Assembly: GCF_014217335.1 (NCBI RefSeq)
Contig: NZ_CP060092.1
Location: forward strand, 4,109,501 to 4,173,500
Origin: Teredinibacter purpureus
Lineage (GTDB): Bacteria > Pseudomonadota > Gammaproteobacteria > Pseudomonadales > Cellvibrionaceae
DNA: 64,000 nt
Direction: 5' to 3'
The notes beneath the pieces are model-generated. The model ran no database searches. It saw nothing but the letters and a program-made list of their open reading frames with translations, and had not been told where the DNA came from. Position numbers and translations under genes: made by a program. This document shows, in pieces, positions 28,406 to 38,287 of the stretch; within the stretch, counting starts at the first letter, position 1, and each line of letters starts with the position of its first letter.

Positions 28406-29111
28406 AGGTTTCAATAGGCGCTGTGCCACAAGCCGCTCCGTCTTTATAACGAAAAACCACATTTGTAGCCGATACTTCTATGTGCGAAAAGCTAACAGTA
28501 CGCGCGTCTTCCCTGTGCATACAAATGCTTCTTGCTGAAGGGCATTCGCCATGGTGCTGATGCAAACGATAAAAGCTGTCTACCGTACAATCTTTCGGCT
28601 TACCAACCAAAGTACGGTAATCAGAGAGCCTCGATAAAAGCACTTCTTCAAAAAAACGAGCCGACGAAATAATAGGGCTAGCAACTGATTTTTTCTGTAG
28701 AGCGCGACCGTCCCACTGCCATAACACAACCGATTGCTGAGCCCCGTCAAACGTCGGCAAAAAAATTAACAAGGAAAACGGTGCGTACTTTGCGAGCGAC
28801 AAGGTCTTTACCGCACGGTTAATATCTTCAAGTGTTCCAAGTGCCGACAATTCACGTATAACACTGCCACGGGATGTCAATCGGCCTTTCGGTAAGCGGC
28901 CTTGATAGAAGTTTAACAACGCCAATGTAATACCCGCCGTATTCACAGCAACCCAAGACCCTTCACCTTCCGGGTCTATAGGCATTAATCGGGAGAAACC
29001 AGGCGCGCTGAAGAGTCGAGGCGCAAGAGCGCGCTCACGCGTTATTTGTTCGTCTCGATTAAAAAACACATGGTAGGAGTGCGACTGGTACAACCAACTA
29101 ATCGTGCACAT
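28389..29111 (-). CDS. NRDE family (TANGO2-like) protein
   Basis: This 240-residue protein begins MCTISW, giving an N-terminal nucleophile Cys after Met removal, and carries the signature FFNRDEQ near residue 16 and SWVAVNTAG. Human TANGO2 and bacterial homologues share these and have been connected with haem or lipid handling, but the biochemical activity is unsettled. It is the last gene of the five-gene operon; its start immediately follows the DinB stop. Confidence 0.8.
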   Translation of the reverse strand: MCTISWLYQSHSYHVFFNRDEQITRERALAPRLFSAPGFSRLMPIDPEGEGSWVAVNTAGITLALLNFYQGRLPKGRLTSRGSVIRELSALGTLEDINRAVKTLSLAKYAPFSLLIFLPTFDGAQQSVVLWQWDGRALQKKSVASPIISSARFFEEVLLSRLSDYRTLVGKPKDCTVDSFYRLHQHHGECPSARSICMHREDARTVSFSHIEVSATNVVFRYKDGAACGTAPIETFKLAR

Positions 29112-29675
29112 TTACGCGTTCGTCTTTGCTTGATCTCGCAAAAAAGTTGCTGTGGCGGGCGCCACACCCAAACCGCTATCAATATTTATACACTGTACAT
29201 TCGCCACCATAGAAATAATGGCGAGATGATGTACCGCATGGCTAGACGCAAAGATTAATTCACGTAATAGGCTCGAACCAACAACCACACTGTTAGTCTC
29301 TTCCAAGGCAACCTCTGATTGCACCCAAATGCAGCCGAGAATTCTCTGTTCATCCAAACCTTGCAACCAACACTGCAGTGCTGCAATTTCGCTTTTTGCC
29401 ATAGCAATATCACGCTCACAACTGGCACCTCGACGACGCTTGTCATAATTAACAAGCGGCCGACTATCGCCACTAATTTCCGTATTATGAGATTCGGCCA
29501 GCATTAGCGCTCGATAGATATCAAGTATATGGCGGAAATGAGAACCTAAAGAACTCACCACAACGGGAGGCTGTACCAACGTATAGTGTGTGTCCGTTAC
29601 TGTGTTAAGTACACCTAGGCATTGCTGTAACGCCTCTTTATTCCCCTTAAGCACCGCGGCAATCACACTATCCAT
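29112..29675 (-). CDS. DinB-like putative metal-dependent protein
   Basis: This 187-residue four-helix-bundle protein has three spaced histidine positions typical of DinB/YfiT: LGSHFRHILDIY near residue 45 and SHAVHHLAII near residue 145. In related enzymes these bind Ni or Zn and support thiol transfer or hydrolase activity. It has a zero-gap junction with the DoxX gene before it and the NRDE gene after it. Substrate unknown. Confidence 0.72.
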   Translation of the reverse strand: MDSVIAAVLKGNKEALQQCLGVLNTVTDTHYTLVQPPVVVSSLGSHFRHILDIYRALMLAESHNTEISGDSRPLVNYDKRRRGASCERDIAMAKSEIAALQCWLQGLDEQRILGCIWVQSEVALEETNSVVVGSSLLRELIFASSHAVHHLAIISMVANVQCINIDSGLGVAPATATFLRDQAKTNA

Positions 29676-30146
29676 TTAACGACTTCCCACTCTATTTTGC
29701 GGTAAAACTGACCGAAGCTGACTATTTTCCGATAGCCAATCAGTCACTATCAATGCAGCAGCACTCGCACATGTTAAGCAGGCCATAATAAAAAGTGCGC
29801 CGCCGTCATCGCCAATAATGGTGCCGTTTTCATTAAACACGGGCATCAATAAACCCAAGGGGGTAAACACGTGAAAAACAATGGCACCACACATTATTTC
29901 GAATGCAAGCACCGCACCCCAAACCTGTAAGCGGCTAAATAAAAGCAGTGCTGCCACCAATTCCGCCACGCCCACAATGTAGGCTCCGTAGATTCCAAAC
30001 CACAGGAAGCCAGACCACTCCCCCAAAATACCGAATATATGCTGAGTTTCAGGCGATCCCGAAAATTTAAAGAATAGCGATTGAATAAAAACAAATGCGA
30101 TCCATACGGATAACAACAACCGATAATGACGATGAATAAAATTCAC
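29676..30146 (-). CDS. DoxX-like membrane protein
   Basis: This 156-residue integral membrane protein has four hydrophobic segments. The first segment (IAFVFIQSLFFKFSGSPET) and 'GAYIVGVAELVAALLLF' are DoxX hallmarks. Members are often quinone- or redox-linked membrane proteins of unclear role. It lies 1 bp after the ATP-grasp gene in the operon. Confidence 0.75.
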   Translation of the reverse strand: MNFIHRHYRLLLSVWIAFVFIQSLFFKFSGSPETQHIFGILGEWSGFLWFGIYGAYIVGVAELVAALLLFSRLQVWGAVLAFEIMCGAIVFHVFTPLGLLMPVFNENGTIIGDDGGALFIMACLTCASAAALIVTDWLSENSQLRSVLPQNRVGSR

Positions 30147-30147
30147 G

Positions 30148-31272
30148 TTACGAGCCCCTCTTTAATTCGCCAACCCAAATGCTGAGCATAGCCCAAACCG
30201 ACGGCACCTTATAACCACGAGTACGCAGCTGGTCACCAATACAAAATAATGTTTTATATTGTACTAACAAGGTGCCTAATGCGTCTCGAAAGCGCGTATT
30301 GCTATCCCATATATGGGCTTGCTCACTACTCACACCATTTATTTCAATAATACTAAAATCTATACCGCGCTCAAGTTGCGTAATATTCCGGAACTTAACA
30401 TCTAAACGGCCATAATAAAATTCAGGCAAGCCCTGCATTAATGAGTCTATTGCCTGTGTTAGCGGTTCAGAAATATAGACGTTGCCATTGCGAAAAATAC
30501 TCCCCCGACAGTGGCTGCCCGCAAACTCCAAAGACCACTCTTCACCACAAGCAAGTACCTGATCAAGATTCGTTTTGTTCTTTTCACAATGCCGCTTGGC
30601 GAGTTTGTGCGCTCTGGGATGAGCATAAATTAATTGTTTAATCGTAGAACAACCATCGCCAACGATAACGGGACGATATTTTAACGCAAGAGAAACAATT
30701 TTCCCTTTTTTGTCAGAGGGATTACGAACATAAAAGATACCCGCTTCAGCCGCATAAGGCGCTAGCTTCTGCACCATTAACTCATGTGAAGGTATTACGT
30801 TTTCTAAATATTCCTGCAGCTGAGACTCGGTTTGAATTAAGCTAACCCCACTACCTCGGCAGCCCATATCCGGTTTTATCACAAACGGAAGGTCAATTCC
30901 TGCTACGCTCGCGTGTCGAATAATCACCGCGCTCTGCTTATTACCGAGATCGCTATCAGGCTTCACCACAATAAACGGCAAAATCGTTTTAAACAGCGCA
31001 GGAGCGGCTTGATTAAAAATATCTTTTTTCGACTCGCCAATCATTCCACCTAAAGGAATATGTGGATTCGCCAGTAAAGGCAACCCTAAGCTGCGGTAGC
31101 GAATAGAAAGGTACAACCAGTAAACCGCAACGGGAACGTACATTAACCATACTGGCCAAAACTCAAAAAATGATGTCGTTTTTTCCTTAAACACTAAAGG
31201 CGGTAAACCCGCATTTACCCCCTGTTCTAACCAATCGCGTGCCGCAGTTGTCTTACTATCAGATTCTTTCAT
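30148..31272 (-). CDS. ATP-grasp domain protein with N-terminal membrane segment
   Basis: This 374-residue protein has one hydrophobic segment near residues 38-55 (FWPVWLMYVPVAVYWLYLS) and then an ATP-grasp fold: nucleotide-binding FVIKPDMGCRGSGVSLI and the late metal-binding region ending SIIEINGVSSE. The family ligates a carboxylate to an amine or thiol with ATP; D-Ala-D-Ala ligase and sugar-transfer-associated ATP-grasp proteins are the closest by pattern. ATG 31272 shares one base with the DedA stop (TGATG). The longer frame from 31365 lies inside DedA. Substrate unknown. Confidence 0.72.
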   Translation of the reverse strand: MKESDSKTTAARDWLEQGVNAGLPPLVFKEKTTSFFEFWPVWLMYVPVAVYWLYLSIRYRSLGLPLLANPHIPLGGMIGESKKDIFNQAAPALFKTILPFIVVKPDSDLGNKQSAVIIRHASVAGIDLPFVIKPDMGCRGSGVSLIQTESQLQEYLENVIPSHELMVQKLAPYAAEAGIFYVRNPSDKKGKIVSLALKYRPVIVGDGCSTIKQLIYAHPRAHKLAKRHCEKNKTNLDQVLACGEEWSLEFAGSHCRGSIFRNGNVYISEPLTQAIDSLMQGLPEFYYGRLDVKFRNITQLERGIDFSIIEINGVSSEQAHIWDSNTRFRDALGTLLVQYKTLFCIGDQLRTRGYKVPSVWAMLSIWVGELKRGS

Positions 31273-31856
31273 CAATTCGGTTTCACCGTTATTGTCATTC
31301 TGGACGCCCGTACATTGTTTATTACAAGCAACAACAACGCAAACCCCATTAAAGCCCACTTCCAATTTGAATCCCGTACGGTATCACTCATTCCAACCAA
31401 GTTAACCAAAAGAAAGACAACGGCTATCCAGACTACGCCTGCACCCACCATAGCGAGAGAAAAACGCAACAGTGGTACACGCCATAAACCACAAAACGTA
31501 AACCCTAATGTACGCAACCCAGGCACAAAGCGAATTAAAAAGATATTGGATAGGGTTCGATTATGGAATTTTTTTCGCAGCATTCGCCCCTTAGCTGAGC
31601 CTAACAACCAACCTCGCAACCACCGCCACCTTCGACCATACCTACCCAGCAAATACAGTGCAAAATCACCCGAAGTAATACCCACCAAACTGGCGATTAA
31701 CGCTAAAGGTAAAGATATTTCGCCCTCTAACGACGCTATTGCTGCAAAAAAAACTGCGGCGTCTTCCCATATCCACGCTATTACGATAATCGCAAGTACG
31801 AAAACACTCCAATGCTGGCTTGCAAAACCCATCGCCTGCTGAATTAGTTCGTTCAA
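31272..31856 (-). CDS. DedA family membrane protein
   Basis: This 194-residue multi-span protein has the DedA/VTT core: an N-terminal WEDAAVFFAAIAS re-entrant-like segment, GDFALYLLGRYGRRW and the signature RFVPGLRTLGFTFCGLWRVP. DedA proteins are implicated in undecaprenyl-phosphate or phospholipid translocation and membrane homeostasis. It is the first gene of the five-gene operon. Confidence 0.82.
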   Translation of the reverse strand: MNELIQQAMGFASQHWSVFVLAIIVIAWIWEDAAVFFAAIASLEGEISLPLALIASLVGITSGDFALYLLGRYGRRWRWLRGWLLGSAKGRMLRKKFHNRTLSNIFLIRFVPGLRTLGFTFCGLWRVPLLRFSLAMVGAGVVWIAVVFLLVNLVGMSDTVRDSNWKWALMGFALLLLVINNVRASRMTITVKPN

Positions 31857-31944
31857 AGCTATCCTTAATTACGCGCTATAAACCCGTTAAAACGGTAACA
31901 ATAGACTAAGGCTTTATTGTAAGGTTCCGTCAATAAAGAAAGGT

Positions 31945-31966
31945 ACTGTTAGCGCAGGCTAACAGT
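31945..31966. other. 9-bp inverted repeat between M28 and DedA genes
   Basis: ACTGTTAGC and GCTAACAGT pair perfectly around GCAG. No strong T-run follows on either strand, so it could be an operator for the DedA operon or a weak terminator of the M28 gene, whose stop is 47 bp away. Confidence 0.4.
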
Positions 31967-32012
31967 GTAATTTGACCTTTTCGTGACCACGGCACCTCGC
32001 CCCTAAACCGCA

Positions 32013-33428
32013 CTATCGAAAATCAATATCGGTATTCGCAACAAGGTAAATAAACGCCGCCCACGCCGCTATATTTTGCTGCAATGTCTCGATTGAAATT
32101 TTATCCAAGGTATCGTCTGCCGTATGGTGATAATCAAAATAATCGGTGCCATCTTGTTTTAATTCTATGACAGGCACACCCTCGGCTTTCATAAACTTAA
32201 GATCCGGCCCACCGTAAGATTCATTATCACCGGGCACTACATTCAATCGCTTTAACTCACCTTGCAATGCGGTCACGCCGCCGAGTTTACTCTCCTGTAC
32301 GTTTAACGAGCCTAAGCGCCATACCACACCAGCACCAAAATCGGACTCTGCAATAGCGACATGCTGAGCCAACGTTGCCTTATGTTTTTCAGCATAACGC
32401 TGCGCACCTACCAGCCCGACCTCTTCAGAGCCAAACAACACCACCCGAATCGTTCGGCGAGGCCCTTCTGGAAGCGCTTCAGTCACTAATTTGGTCGCTG
32501 CCAGCACGATAGCGACACCCGCTCCGTCATCAATAGCACCGGTACCCAAATCCCACGAATCGAGGTGAGCCCCGACGAGCACAATTTCGTCTGGTCGTTC
32601 ACGCCCCACAATATCGGCCACGATATTGCCAGAAGCAGCACTAGGACGAGTCTCCGTTGTAACGGTAAGCCTCAGCCTTACGTTGTTATCTTTCGCTAAC
32701 ATGCGCATCAATTGGTCAGCATCCGCTGCGGCCAAAGCCACGGTTGGAACACTAGGGGCCGCATCGTCCGTTACTCTTCGCATTTGCCCTGTATGTGCAA
32801 AGCGATGCGTAGACGTACCAACCGAACGTATTAAAGCCCCGATCGCGCCCACCCTATGCGCTTCATATGCGGTTAAACGACGCTTCGCTACCGCCGCCCC
32901 GTAACCAGAACCGTCCTGCGTGCGGGCCATAGTATCGTTAATAAAAACAATAGCCCCTTTTAAACCGTTATCATCCACCAACCCCAGCGCTTCTATAGCG
33001 TTAAACACCACCACCTGCCCCTCAACACCATCCGGGCCCGTCGAAACACTTCCGCCGAGCGCGGTCACAACAAGCGGCTGCGGAAATGGTGCTAGCACTT
33101 CTGCACGCTCGATACCACGCTGCCAGAACGGTAATATAAAGGGCTCTTCCTTTATACGGTCAAAATCTAATTGCTCCAATGTCGAAACGGCCCATTCTCT
33201 AGCACGCGCTTCTGCCTGCGACCCAGCCAAACGAGGGCCAACTTCCGTCGTTAACGATTCAACAATTTGATAACCTCTTTTATCGACCAAACCTTTATCA
33301 ATAATCTGTTGGGCTTTTATTTTTTGCGCTGGGGTAAAACTATAGGCCTGCACTCCCACCGGCAGCAGTGTAATACCAATAACCAAAAGCGCGGTCATTA
33401 CACAATGTAAGTGAATCGGGCGAGACAT
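32013..33428 (-). CDS. Secreted M28 family zinc aminopeptidase with PA domain
   Basis: This 471-residue exopeptidase has a cleavable Sec signal (about 1-28, ending VQA). A PA insert lies around residues 130-240, and the M28 catalytic domain has ligands in order: VGAHLDSWDLG, GAIDDGAG, FGSEEVGLVGA, AESDFG and DYHHTADDT. All five metal-binding positions and the catalytic Glu pair are intact. It is expected to trim peptides in the periplasm or outside the cell. It is monocistronic. Confidence 0.88.
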   Translation of the reverse strand: MSRPIHLHCVMTALLVIGITLLPVGVQAYSFTPAQKIKAQQIIDKGLVDKRGYQIVESLTTEVGPRLAGSQAEARAREWAVSTLEQLDFDRIKEEPFILPFWQRGIERAEVLAPFPQPLVVTALGGSVSTGPDGVEGQVVVFNAIEALGLVDDNGLKGAIVFINDTMARTQDGSGYGAAVAKRRLTAYEAHRVGAIGALIRSVGTSTHRFAHTGQMRRVTDDAAPSVPTVALAAADADQLMRMLAKDNNVRLRLTVTTETRPSAASGNIVADIVGRERPDEIVLVGAHLDSWDLGTGAIDDGAGVAIVLAATKLVTEALPEGPRRTIRVVLFGSEEVGLVGAQRYAEKHKATLAQHVAIAESDFGAGVVWRLGSLNVQESKLGGVTALQGELKRLNVVPGDNESYGGPDLKFMKAEGVPVIELKQDGTDYFDYHHTADDTLDKISIETLQQNIAAWAAFIYLVANTDIDFR

Positions 33429-33568
33429 AGAAAGATCCTTGTTTGAAAAAAAATAAGGTGAGCTCTATCACAAACTGCTCATGAAGCAGTGCCCCACTCA
33501 ACCGCTGAATTGCGCAAAAGACACAGCCAAGAACTAAATTAGCCGCATCATTTCGTCTCTAGAATTTA

Positions 33569-34957
33569 TTAATTATCAAGCTCATCGAACTTAGCCGCCA
33601 TGGTGGGGTTACGTCGAGTCAGCTTTTTAATGGTTACATCCTGTGCTTTGTCATTTGCTAGCCGGAGGTTTCTATCCGTACCTAACAGAGCGTCCTTAGT
33701 TTTTTGTAAATGGGTAATCGACTTATCAATCTCATCAATTGCTGTTTGAAACTTCTTAGAGGCAAGGTCATAATTTTTTGCGAATGCCGTCTTAAAAGTA
33801 TCTAAATCGTTTTCGAAATTGGTTATATCGACGCTCTGCTCTTTAACAAGCGCTAGCTCCTTTTTATATTCCAGCGACTTCATTGCTGCATTTCGAAGTA
33901 GCGTAATGATGGGCAGAAAAAACTGCGGCCGCACGATATACATTCTTGGGTAACGGTGAAACACATCGACAATTCCAGAGTTATAAAGCTCGCTATCGGG
34001 CTCAAGCAGGGACACCAATACAGCATACTCACAACCCTTTTCTGTACGATCTTTGTCGAGTTCCTTTAAAAAATCTTCGTTCTTTTTCTTGGTCGCAGTG
34101 GTATCGATTTCATTCTTCATTTCAAACATAATTGAAACAATTTCAGTGCCAGTGTCGTCCGTGTCACGAAAAATATAGTCTCCCTTGCTGCCACTTCGCG
34201 CATCATTATCTTTTTCGAAATAGGCCCTCGGAAACGCTGTTGCTCGAATGCGGTTGAACTCCGTATCGCAGTGCTGTTCTAACGTTTCGCCAACCATCTT
34301 GGTCGATAAACGGGCCTTCATATCCCTAAGACGCTCTATCGCGTCGTCGCGATCCTTAAGCTGCGTCTCGTATTTATCCTGGAGCGACTTTTCGGCAAGC
34401 TGCTTTTCAAGCGCGACTTGTTTAAGACCGCTCTTCAGTTCGTCGCGCTCCTTCTCTATTGCACTAACAGCACCAGTAATAGCTACCTTCTGTTCAATTA
34501 CTGTGGTGTCGAGCTTAGCTTTTAAATCCTGTATTTCTTTATCTTTTGTTGCGGTAGTCTCCTGCAGCGCCTTAGCAAACCGCGCATCGGCAAGCTCAGA
34601 AGCGGCTTGTTTATCACGCTTAATCTGTTCAAGTTCACTCAGTAACGCGTCTTTCTTTTTTTCGATTTCACCTAGAGCCTCGGTCACCGCGAGTTTCTTC
34701 GTGACTTCACCGGCCTCTAATTGGGCTTTTAACGCTTGGATTTCCGTATCCTTTGCTGCGGCGGCCTTTTGCATCTCACCACCCACTTCACTCTTGGCAA
34801 GCTGAACTGCATTCAGCTTTTCCTTCTCGGCTAATTCTAACCGTGCATGTAATTGTTGTTCAAAATCACTATCGCGAACCTGCTTTAGAATATCGGCATA
34901 CCCCGCTTCATCAATCTTAAAGGCTTTATCGCAATGCGGGCATATGATCTCATGCAT
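33569..34957 (-). CDS. DUF2130 family coiled-coil protein
   Basis: This 462-residue protein has an N-terminal zinc-finger-like CPHC segment (CPHCDKAF), a long heptad-rich coiled coil (about 30-225) with internal [22 protein letters not shown] repeats, and the conserved DUF2130 C-terminal block starting at [15 protein letters not shown]. That block resembles the PD-(D/E)XK nuclease fold (DYIFRD, EMKNE). Function is unknown, possibly nucleic-acid related. No partner genes are adjacent. Confidence 0.8.
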   Translation of the reverse strand: MHEIICPHCDKAFKIDEAGYADILKQVRDSDFEQQLHARLELAEKEKLNAVQLAKSEVGGEMQKAAAAKDTEIQALKAQLEAGEVTKKLAVTEALGEIEKKKDALLSELEQIKRDKQAASELADARFAKALQETTATKDKEIQDLKAKLDTTVIEQKVAITGAVSAIEKERDELKSGLKQVALEKQLAEKSLQDKYETQLKDRDDAIERLRDMKARLSTKMVGETLEQHCDTEFNRIRATAFPRAYFEKDNDARSGSKGDYIFRDTDDTGTEIVSIMFEMKNEIDTTATKKKNEDFLKELDKDRTEKGCEYAVLVSLLEPDSELYNSGIVDVFHRYPRMYIVRPQFFLPIITLLRNAAMKSLEYKKELALVKEQSVDITNFENDLDTFKTAFAKNYDLASKKFQTAIDEIDKSITHLQKTKDALLGTDRNLRLANDKAQDVTIKKLTRRNPTMAAKFDELDN

Positions 34958-35206
34958 GTTTTACTCTCTCACTTTGACAATATTCGTATTGATAATTATT
35001 GGGTATGTGCTGGCATACTGTTAACAATCGCTCACCCGCACTCTACGCCTAGCGAACAAACAACTAGCCATGGCTACTCGAAACGTGCCCCCGCAGCACC
35101 AGTATTTACAAATGCCGGCGTCTAAATTAGGCTATAGTTTTTTTACGCGGAAACGCCAAAAGATTTTTAAAGCATATACCGTGCGCCTTAAAATTTATTA
35201 ACTTAT

Positions 35207-36808
35207 TTATTTACTTACGAAACTCTGAAGCTCATTGGCGAAGCCCAAACCGGCCTCTGTGTAGATATTGAACGTATGCTCAACGCCAACAGCTTTTAAG
35301 GCATCTTCCTCATCACGAAATTTCGTCGTTGCCGCGATACGGCCTCGATACCCCATATCTTTGAGTCGCAGTGCTGCATTCATATTGGCGGTATGTGTAG
35401 GCAAGGTCAACAACACCCAATCCAACCCCACAAGTAACTCCGGTGCCCTTGTCCAAAAATCCGGGTTAGTCGCATCGCCGTAAACCACGTTCCTTCCCTC
35501 TGCGCTGTGCTGCGTCGCCTTCTCCTGATCGAGCTCCACACCGACCAAATGACTAGGGTCATCCAGCTCCATCGCATTATAGGCCGCGGTGCCCATACGA
35601 CCCATGCCGAACACCACCACCTTGACGCTACTCAAATCCAGATTCTCTTCGCCCGACAAACGCTTATACCGCTCGAAGCGTTTCAGCGTGGGCCGCCATG
35701 TTTGGTACAAACTATCCCGAATATTGACTAACGGCGCGGCAAAAATAAAGGAGACCGACATCACTACGGCAAATACGGCCAGCCATTCTTTCGGTAACCA
35801 GCCCGACGAGACTGCGATAGCGCCTACGATTAAACCGAACTCGCTATAGTTCGCTAGGTTAAGAGAGGTGCGCCACGAGCTACTCGCCCTAAGGCTGAAC
35901 AGGTTAAACAACCCAAAGTAAAGCGCAACCTTTAGCGGCAAAAACACAATGAATAACAGTGCAATCATCACTTCGGTCCAACCCGGCATAACTGTCATGC
36001 CAACACTAAGAAAGAAACCCACCAAAAACAGCTCCTTAAAACCAAGCAGCGCTTTTGCCATCTCGGGCGCTTTGGCATGGCTCGCGAACAACATGCCAAA
36101 TACCAACGCCCCTACATCCGCCTTAATCCCGACCAGTTCGAAGATATCTGCACCCACCAGTGCCAACGTAATACCGAATAAAATCAGTAACTCCCCATGC
36201 CCCACCTTGTCGAGTATTGTGTACATTAAGAAACGTAAGGGTATGAGCGCGACCAATGCCAACGCCAGAGGCGTTGGTAGCTTTCCCATCGACACCGCGA
36301 TAAACACAACTGCCGCGATATCCTGCACCACCAGTACACCAATGGCGATACTGCCGTGCTTGGCACTTGTCGCGCCTAGCTCCTCCAAAATTTTCACCGC
36401 GAACACGGTGCTGGAGAAGGACATTGCAAAGCCAATAAGTATGGCGGTTCCCAACTCAATATCAGACAAAAGCGGCAAGCGGGTGTACGAAAGAAGCAGC
36501 ACCATCGAGGCTACCAACAAAGTGGTAACCGACATATGCAGGGTCGCGACGCCCCACACTTCAGGTCGCACTAACGACTTTAACTTGAGCTTAAGCCCAA
36601 TGGAGAACAGCAACAGCGTAATACCCAAGTCAGCCATCGCACCCAAAAATTCACCACCCTCAGCTCCTAGTGCGTTGAGCAAGAAGCCCGCGGCCAAGAA
36701 ACCGACCAGAGGCGGCAAACCCACCGACCTTGTCGCTAAACCACAAACGAACGCGATGGCGATCCAGAGAGGATCACTATAATGAATAGAAATGAGTTGT
36801 GTATCCAT
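35207..36808 (-). CDS. KefB/KefC-type monovalent cation:proton antiporter
   Basis: This 533-residue protein has about 12 hydrophobic segments (1-375) of the CPA2 exchanger fold, then a cytosolic RCK/TrkA-N domain with dinucleotide motif VVFGMGRMGTAAYN. The TrkA-C part is short. The family effluxes K+ in exchange for H+ under electrophile or pH stress. No KefF/KefG ancillary oxidoreductase lies beside it. ATG 36808 follows AGGCAGG. Confidence 0.85.
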   Translation of the reverse strand: MDTQLISIHYSDPLWIAIAFVCGLATRSVGLPPLVGFLAAGFLLNALGAEGGEFLGAMADLGITLLLFSIGLKLKLKSLVRPEVWGVATLHMSVTTLLVASMVLLLSYTRLPLLSDIELGTAILIGFAMSFSSTVFAVKILEELGATSAKHGSIAIGVLVVQDIAAVVFIAVSMGKLPTPLALALVALIPLRFLMYTILDKVGHGELLILFGITLALVGADIFELVGIKADVGALVFGMLFASHAKAPEMAKALLGFKELFLVGFFLSVGMTVMPGWTEVMIALLFIVFLPLKVALYFGLFNLFSLRASSSWRTSLNLANYSEFGLIVGAIAVSSGWLPKEWLAVFAVVMSVSFIFAAPLVNIRDSLYQTWRPTLKRFERYKRLSGEENLDLSSVKVVVFGMGRMGTAAYNAMELDDPSHLVGVELDQEKATQHSAEGRNVVYGDATNPDFWTRAPELLVGLDWVLLTLPTHTANMNAALRLKDMGYRGRIAATTKFRDEEDALKAVGVEHTFNIYTEAGLGFANELQSFVSK

Positions 36809-37206
36809 AACCTGCCTATGAAATAAGCCGTGAGTTCATTTGTAATTTGAAGCCTAGCACTTCAACCCAGAAAAACGCCGCCGTACAAAATACCCTATAC
36901 AGCGTAATCCAAAGCATGAGCCAAGCCCAACCAAGGCCTAACGTGCCCAACGAACAATTGGTGAGGTCTTCAGGCTCAAAGAGTCACTCACTTTAGTCAT
37001 TTAACCTTAATGACGCTATACACTTTTGCGAGGCTGCGAATACATTTAGAGAGGAAAGATTACATAGATTACAATAACGCCTTACCCACCATCAATTTGC
37101 GAGAGCAGCAACAGACTATGATACCGAGCACATAGTTTAAGATTATAATCACGGGCTCAACCAATTGCCCCCCCCATTACTTAATCTAAACCTCGGACAT
37201 ATTACT
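36809..37206. other. Divergent spacer between antiporter and rlmF
   Basis: There are about 400 bp before the GTG I favour for rlmF. I see no gene, strong hairpin or repeat beyond a C9 run at 37168-37176. Confidence 0.5.
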
Positions 37207-38160
37207 GTGAGCACGCACCTTCGAAGCAAAAATAAACAAAGCAAACCGAATAACAAAGGCTTGCACTCGAGGAATATGCACCAACAAGGCTATGACCTTC
37301 CATCCCTTGTAAAAAGTTACCCGCCACTAGAGCAATACCTTAAGACAAACACGCACGGTAACCTTTCCGTAGAATTCGCAGAGCCTCTAGCCGTAAAAGC
37401 CCTAAACACTGCACTACTAAAGCGACACTACAATATTGTCGATTGGGACATCCCAGAAGGCGCGCTTTGTCCACCCATTCCTGGCAGAGCCGATTACATC
37501 CATTACATTGCAGAACTGCTTGGCATCGACGTACCTACGCCCAGCAAGGTCAATACACAACCCAGTATTCACTTGCTCGACATTGGAACGGGTGCAAATG
37601 GCATCTACCCACTGCTAGCCTGTCAAATATACGGCTGGCAGTGCGTTGGTAGTGATATCAACCCTCTGTCACTTAAAAATGTTGCCTCAATTATCACAAG
37701 TAACCCAACACTAAAAGACGCCTTTATATTGCGCACGCAACACGATAAAAATCGTATTTTTGACGGTATCATTCAAACGGGAGAATACTTCGATGTCAGC
37801 GTATGCAACCCTCCCTTCCACGCCTCGCAGGAGGAGGCTCACAAGAGCAACCAACTTAAAATCAACAATCTTGCGCGTAATCGTGGCGAACGCACAAACT
37901 CATCACCCACTCTAAACTTTGGCGGCCTAGAAGCAGAGCTTTGGTGCAACGGTGGCGAACGAATGTTCCTAAAAAAACTAATAAAAGAAAGCCAAGAATT
38001 TTCATCTCAATGTCGATGGTTTACCAGCTTGGTATCGAAAGCAGATAATGTAAGACCTGCACAAAAACTAATACGCAAACTCGGTGCTACTGACATTAGG
38101 GAAATCGAAATGAAACAAGGTAAAAAAATTACACGGCTACTGGCGTGGACATTCCTATAA
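37207..38160 (+). CDS. rlmF: 23S rRNA (adenine1618-N6)-methyltransferase
   Basis: This 317-residue AdoMet enzyme methylates A1618 of 23S rRNA. Diagnostic blocks are GLHSRNMHQQGYDL, PPIPGRADYIHY, the AdoMet loop LLDIGTGANGIYPLL and the catalytic NPPFHAS (NPPF for N6-adenine). The start is uncertain: GTG 37207 gives an N-terminus like E. coli RlmF, while the frame opens at TTG 37165. Neither has a strong ribosome binding site. Confidence 0.9.
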   Translation: MSTHLRSKNKQSKPNNKGLHSRNMHQQGYDLPSLVKSYPPLEQYLKTNTHGNLSVEFAEPLAVKALNTALLKRHYNIVDWDIPEGALCPPIPGRADYIHYIAELLGIDVPTPSKVNTQPSIHLLDIGTGANGIYPLLACQIYGWQCVGSDINPLSLKNVASIITSNPTLKDAFILRTQHDKNRIFDGIIQTGEYFDVSVCNPPFHASQEEAHKSNQLKINNLARNRGERTNSSPTLNFGGLEAELWCNGGERMFLKKLIKESQEFSSQCRWFTSLVSKADNVRPAQKLIRKLGATDIREIEMKQGKKITRLLAWTFL

Positions 38161-38287
38161 AAACTGTCAATTGAAGCTTTATACACTACCCCTCTTTTAA
38201 CTCATCCTTTACGTACTCAATGGTATACACCCACGCTTGCACTTTACTTACTCATTGTCTTTCTGCGCGAAAATCCAGGGTCTATCT

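Noticed and set aside
31315..31842. 175-codon plus-strand frame opposite DedA
   Set aside because: Shadow frame of a conserved membrane protein.
34248..34805. 185-codon plus-strand frame opposite DUF2130
   Set aside because: Ser/Ala-rich mirror of a coiled coil; no ribosome binding site.
35949..36782. 277-codon plus-strand frame opposite the Kef antiporter
   Set aside because: Antisense shadow of a clearly coding membrane protein; low-complexity Asn/Ser/Pro composition and no family match.
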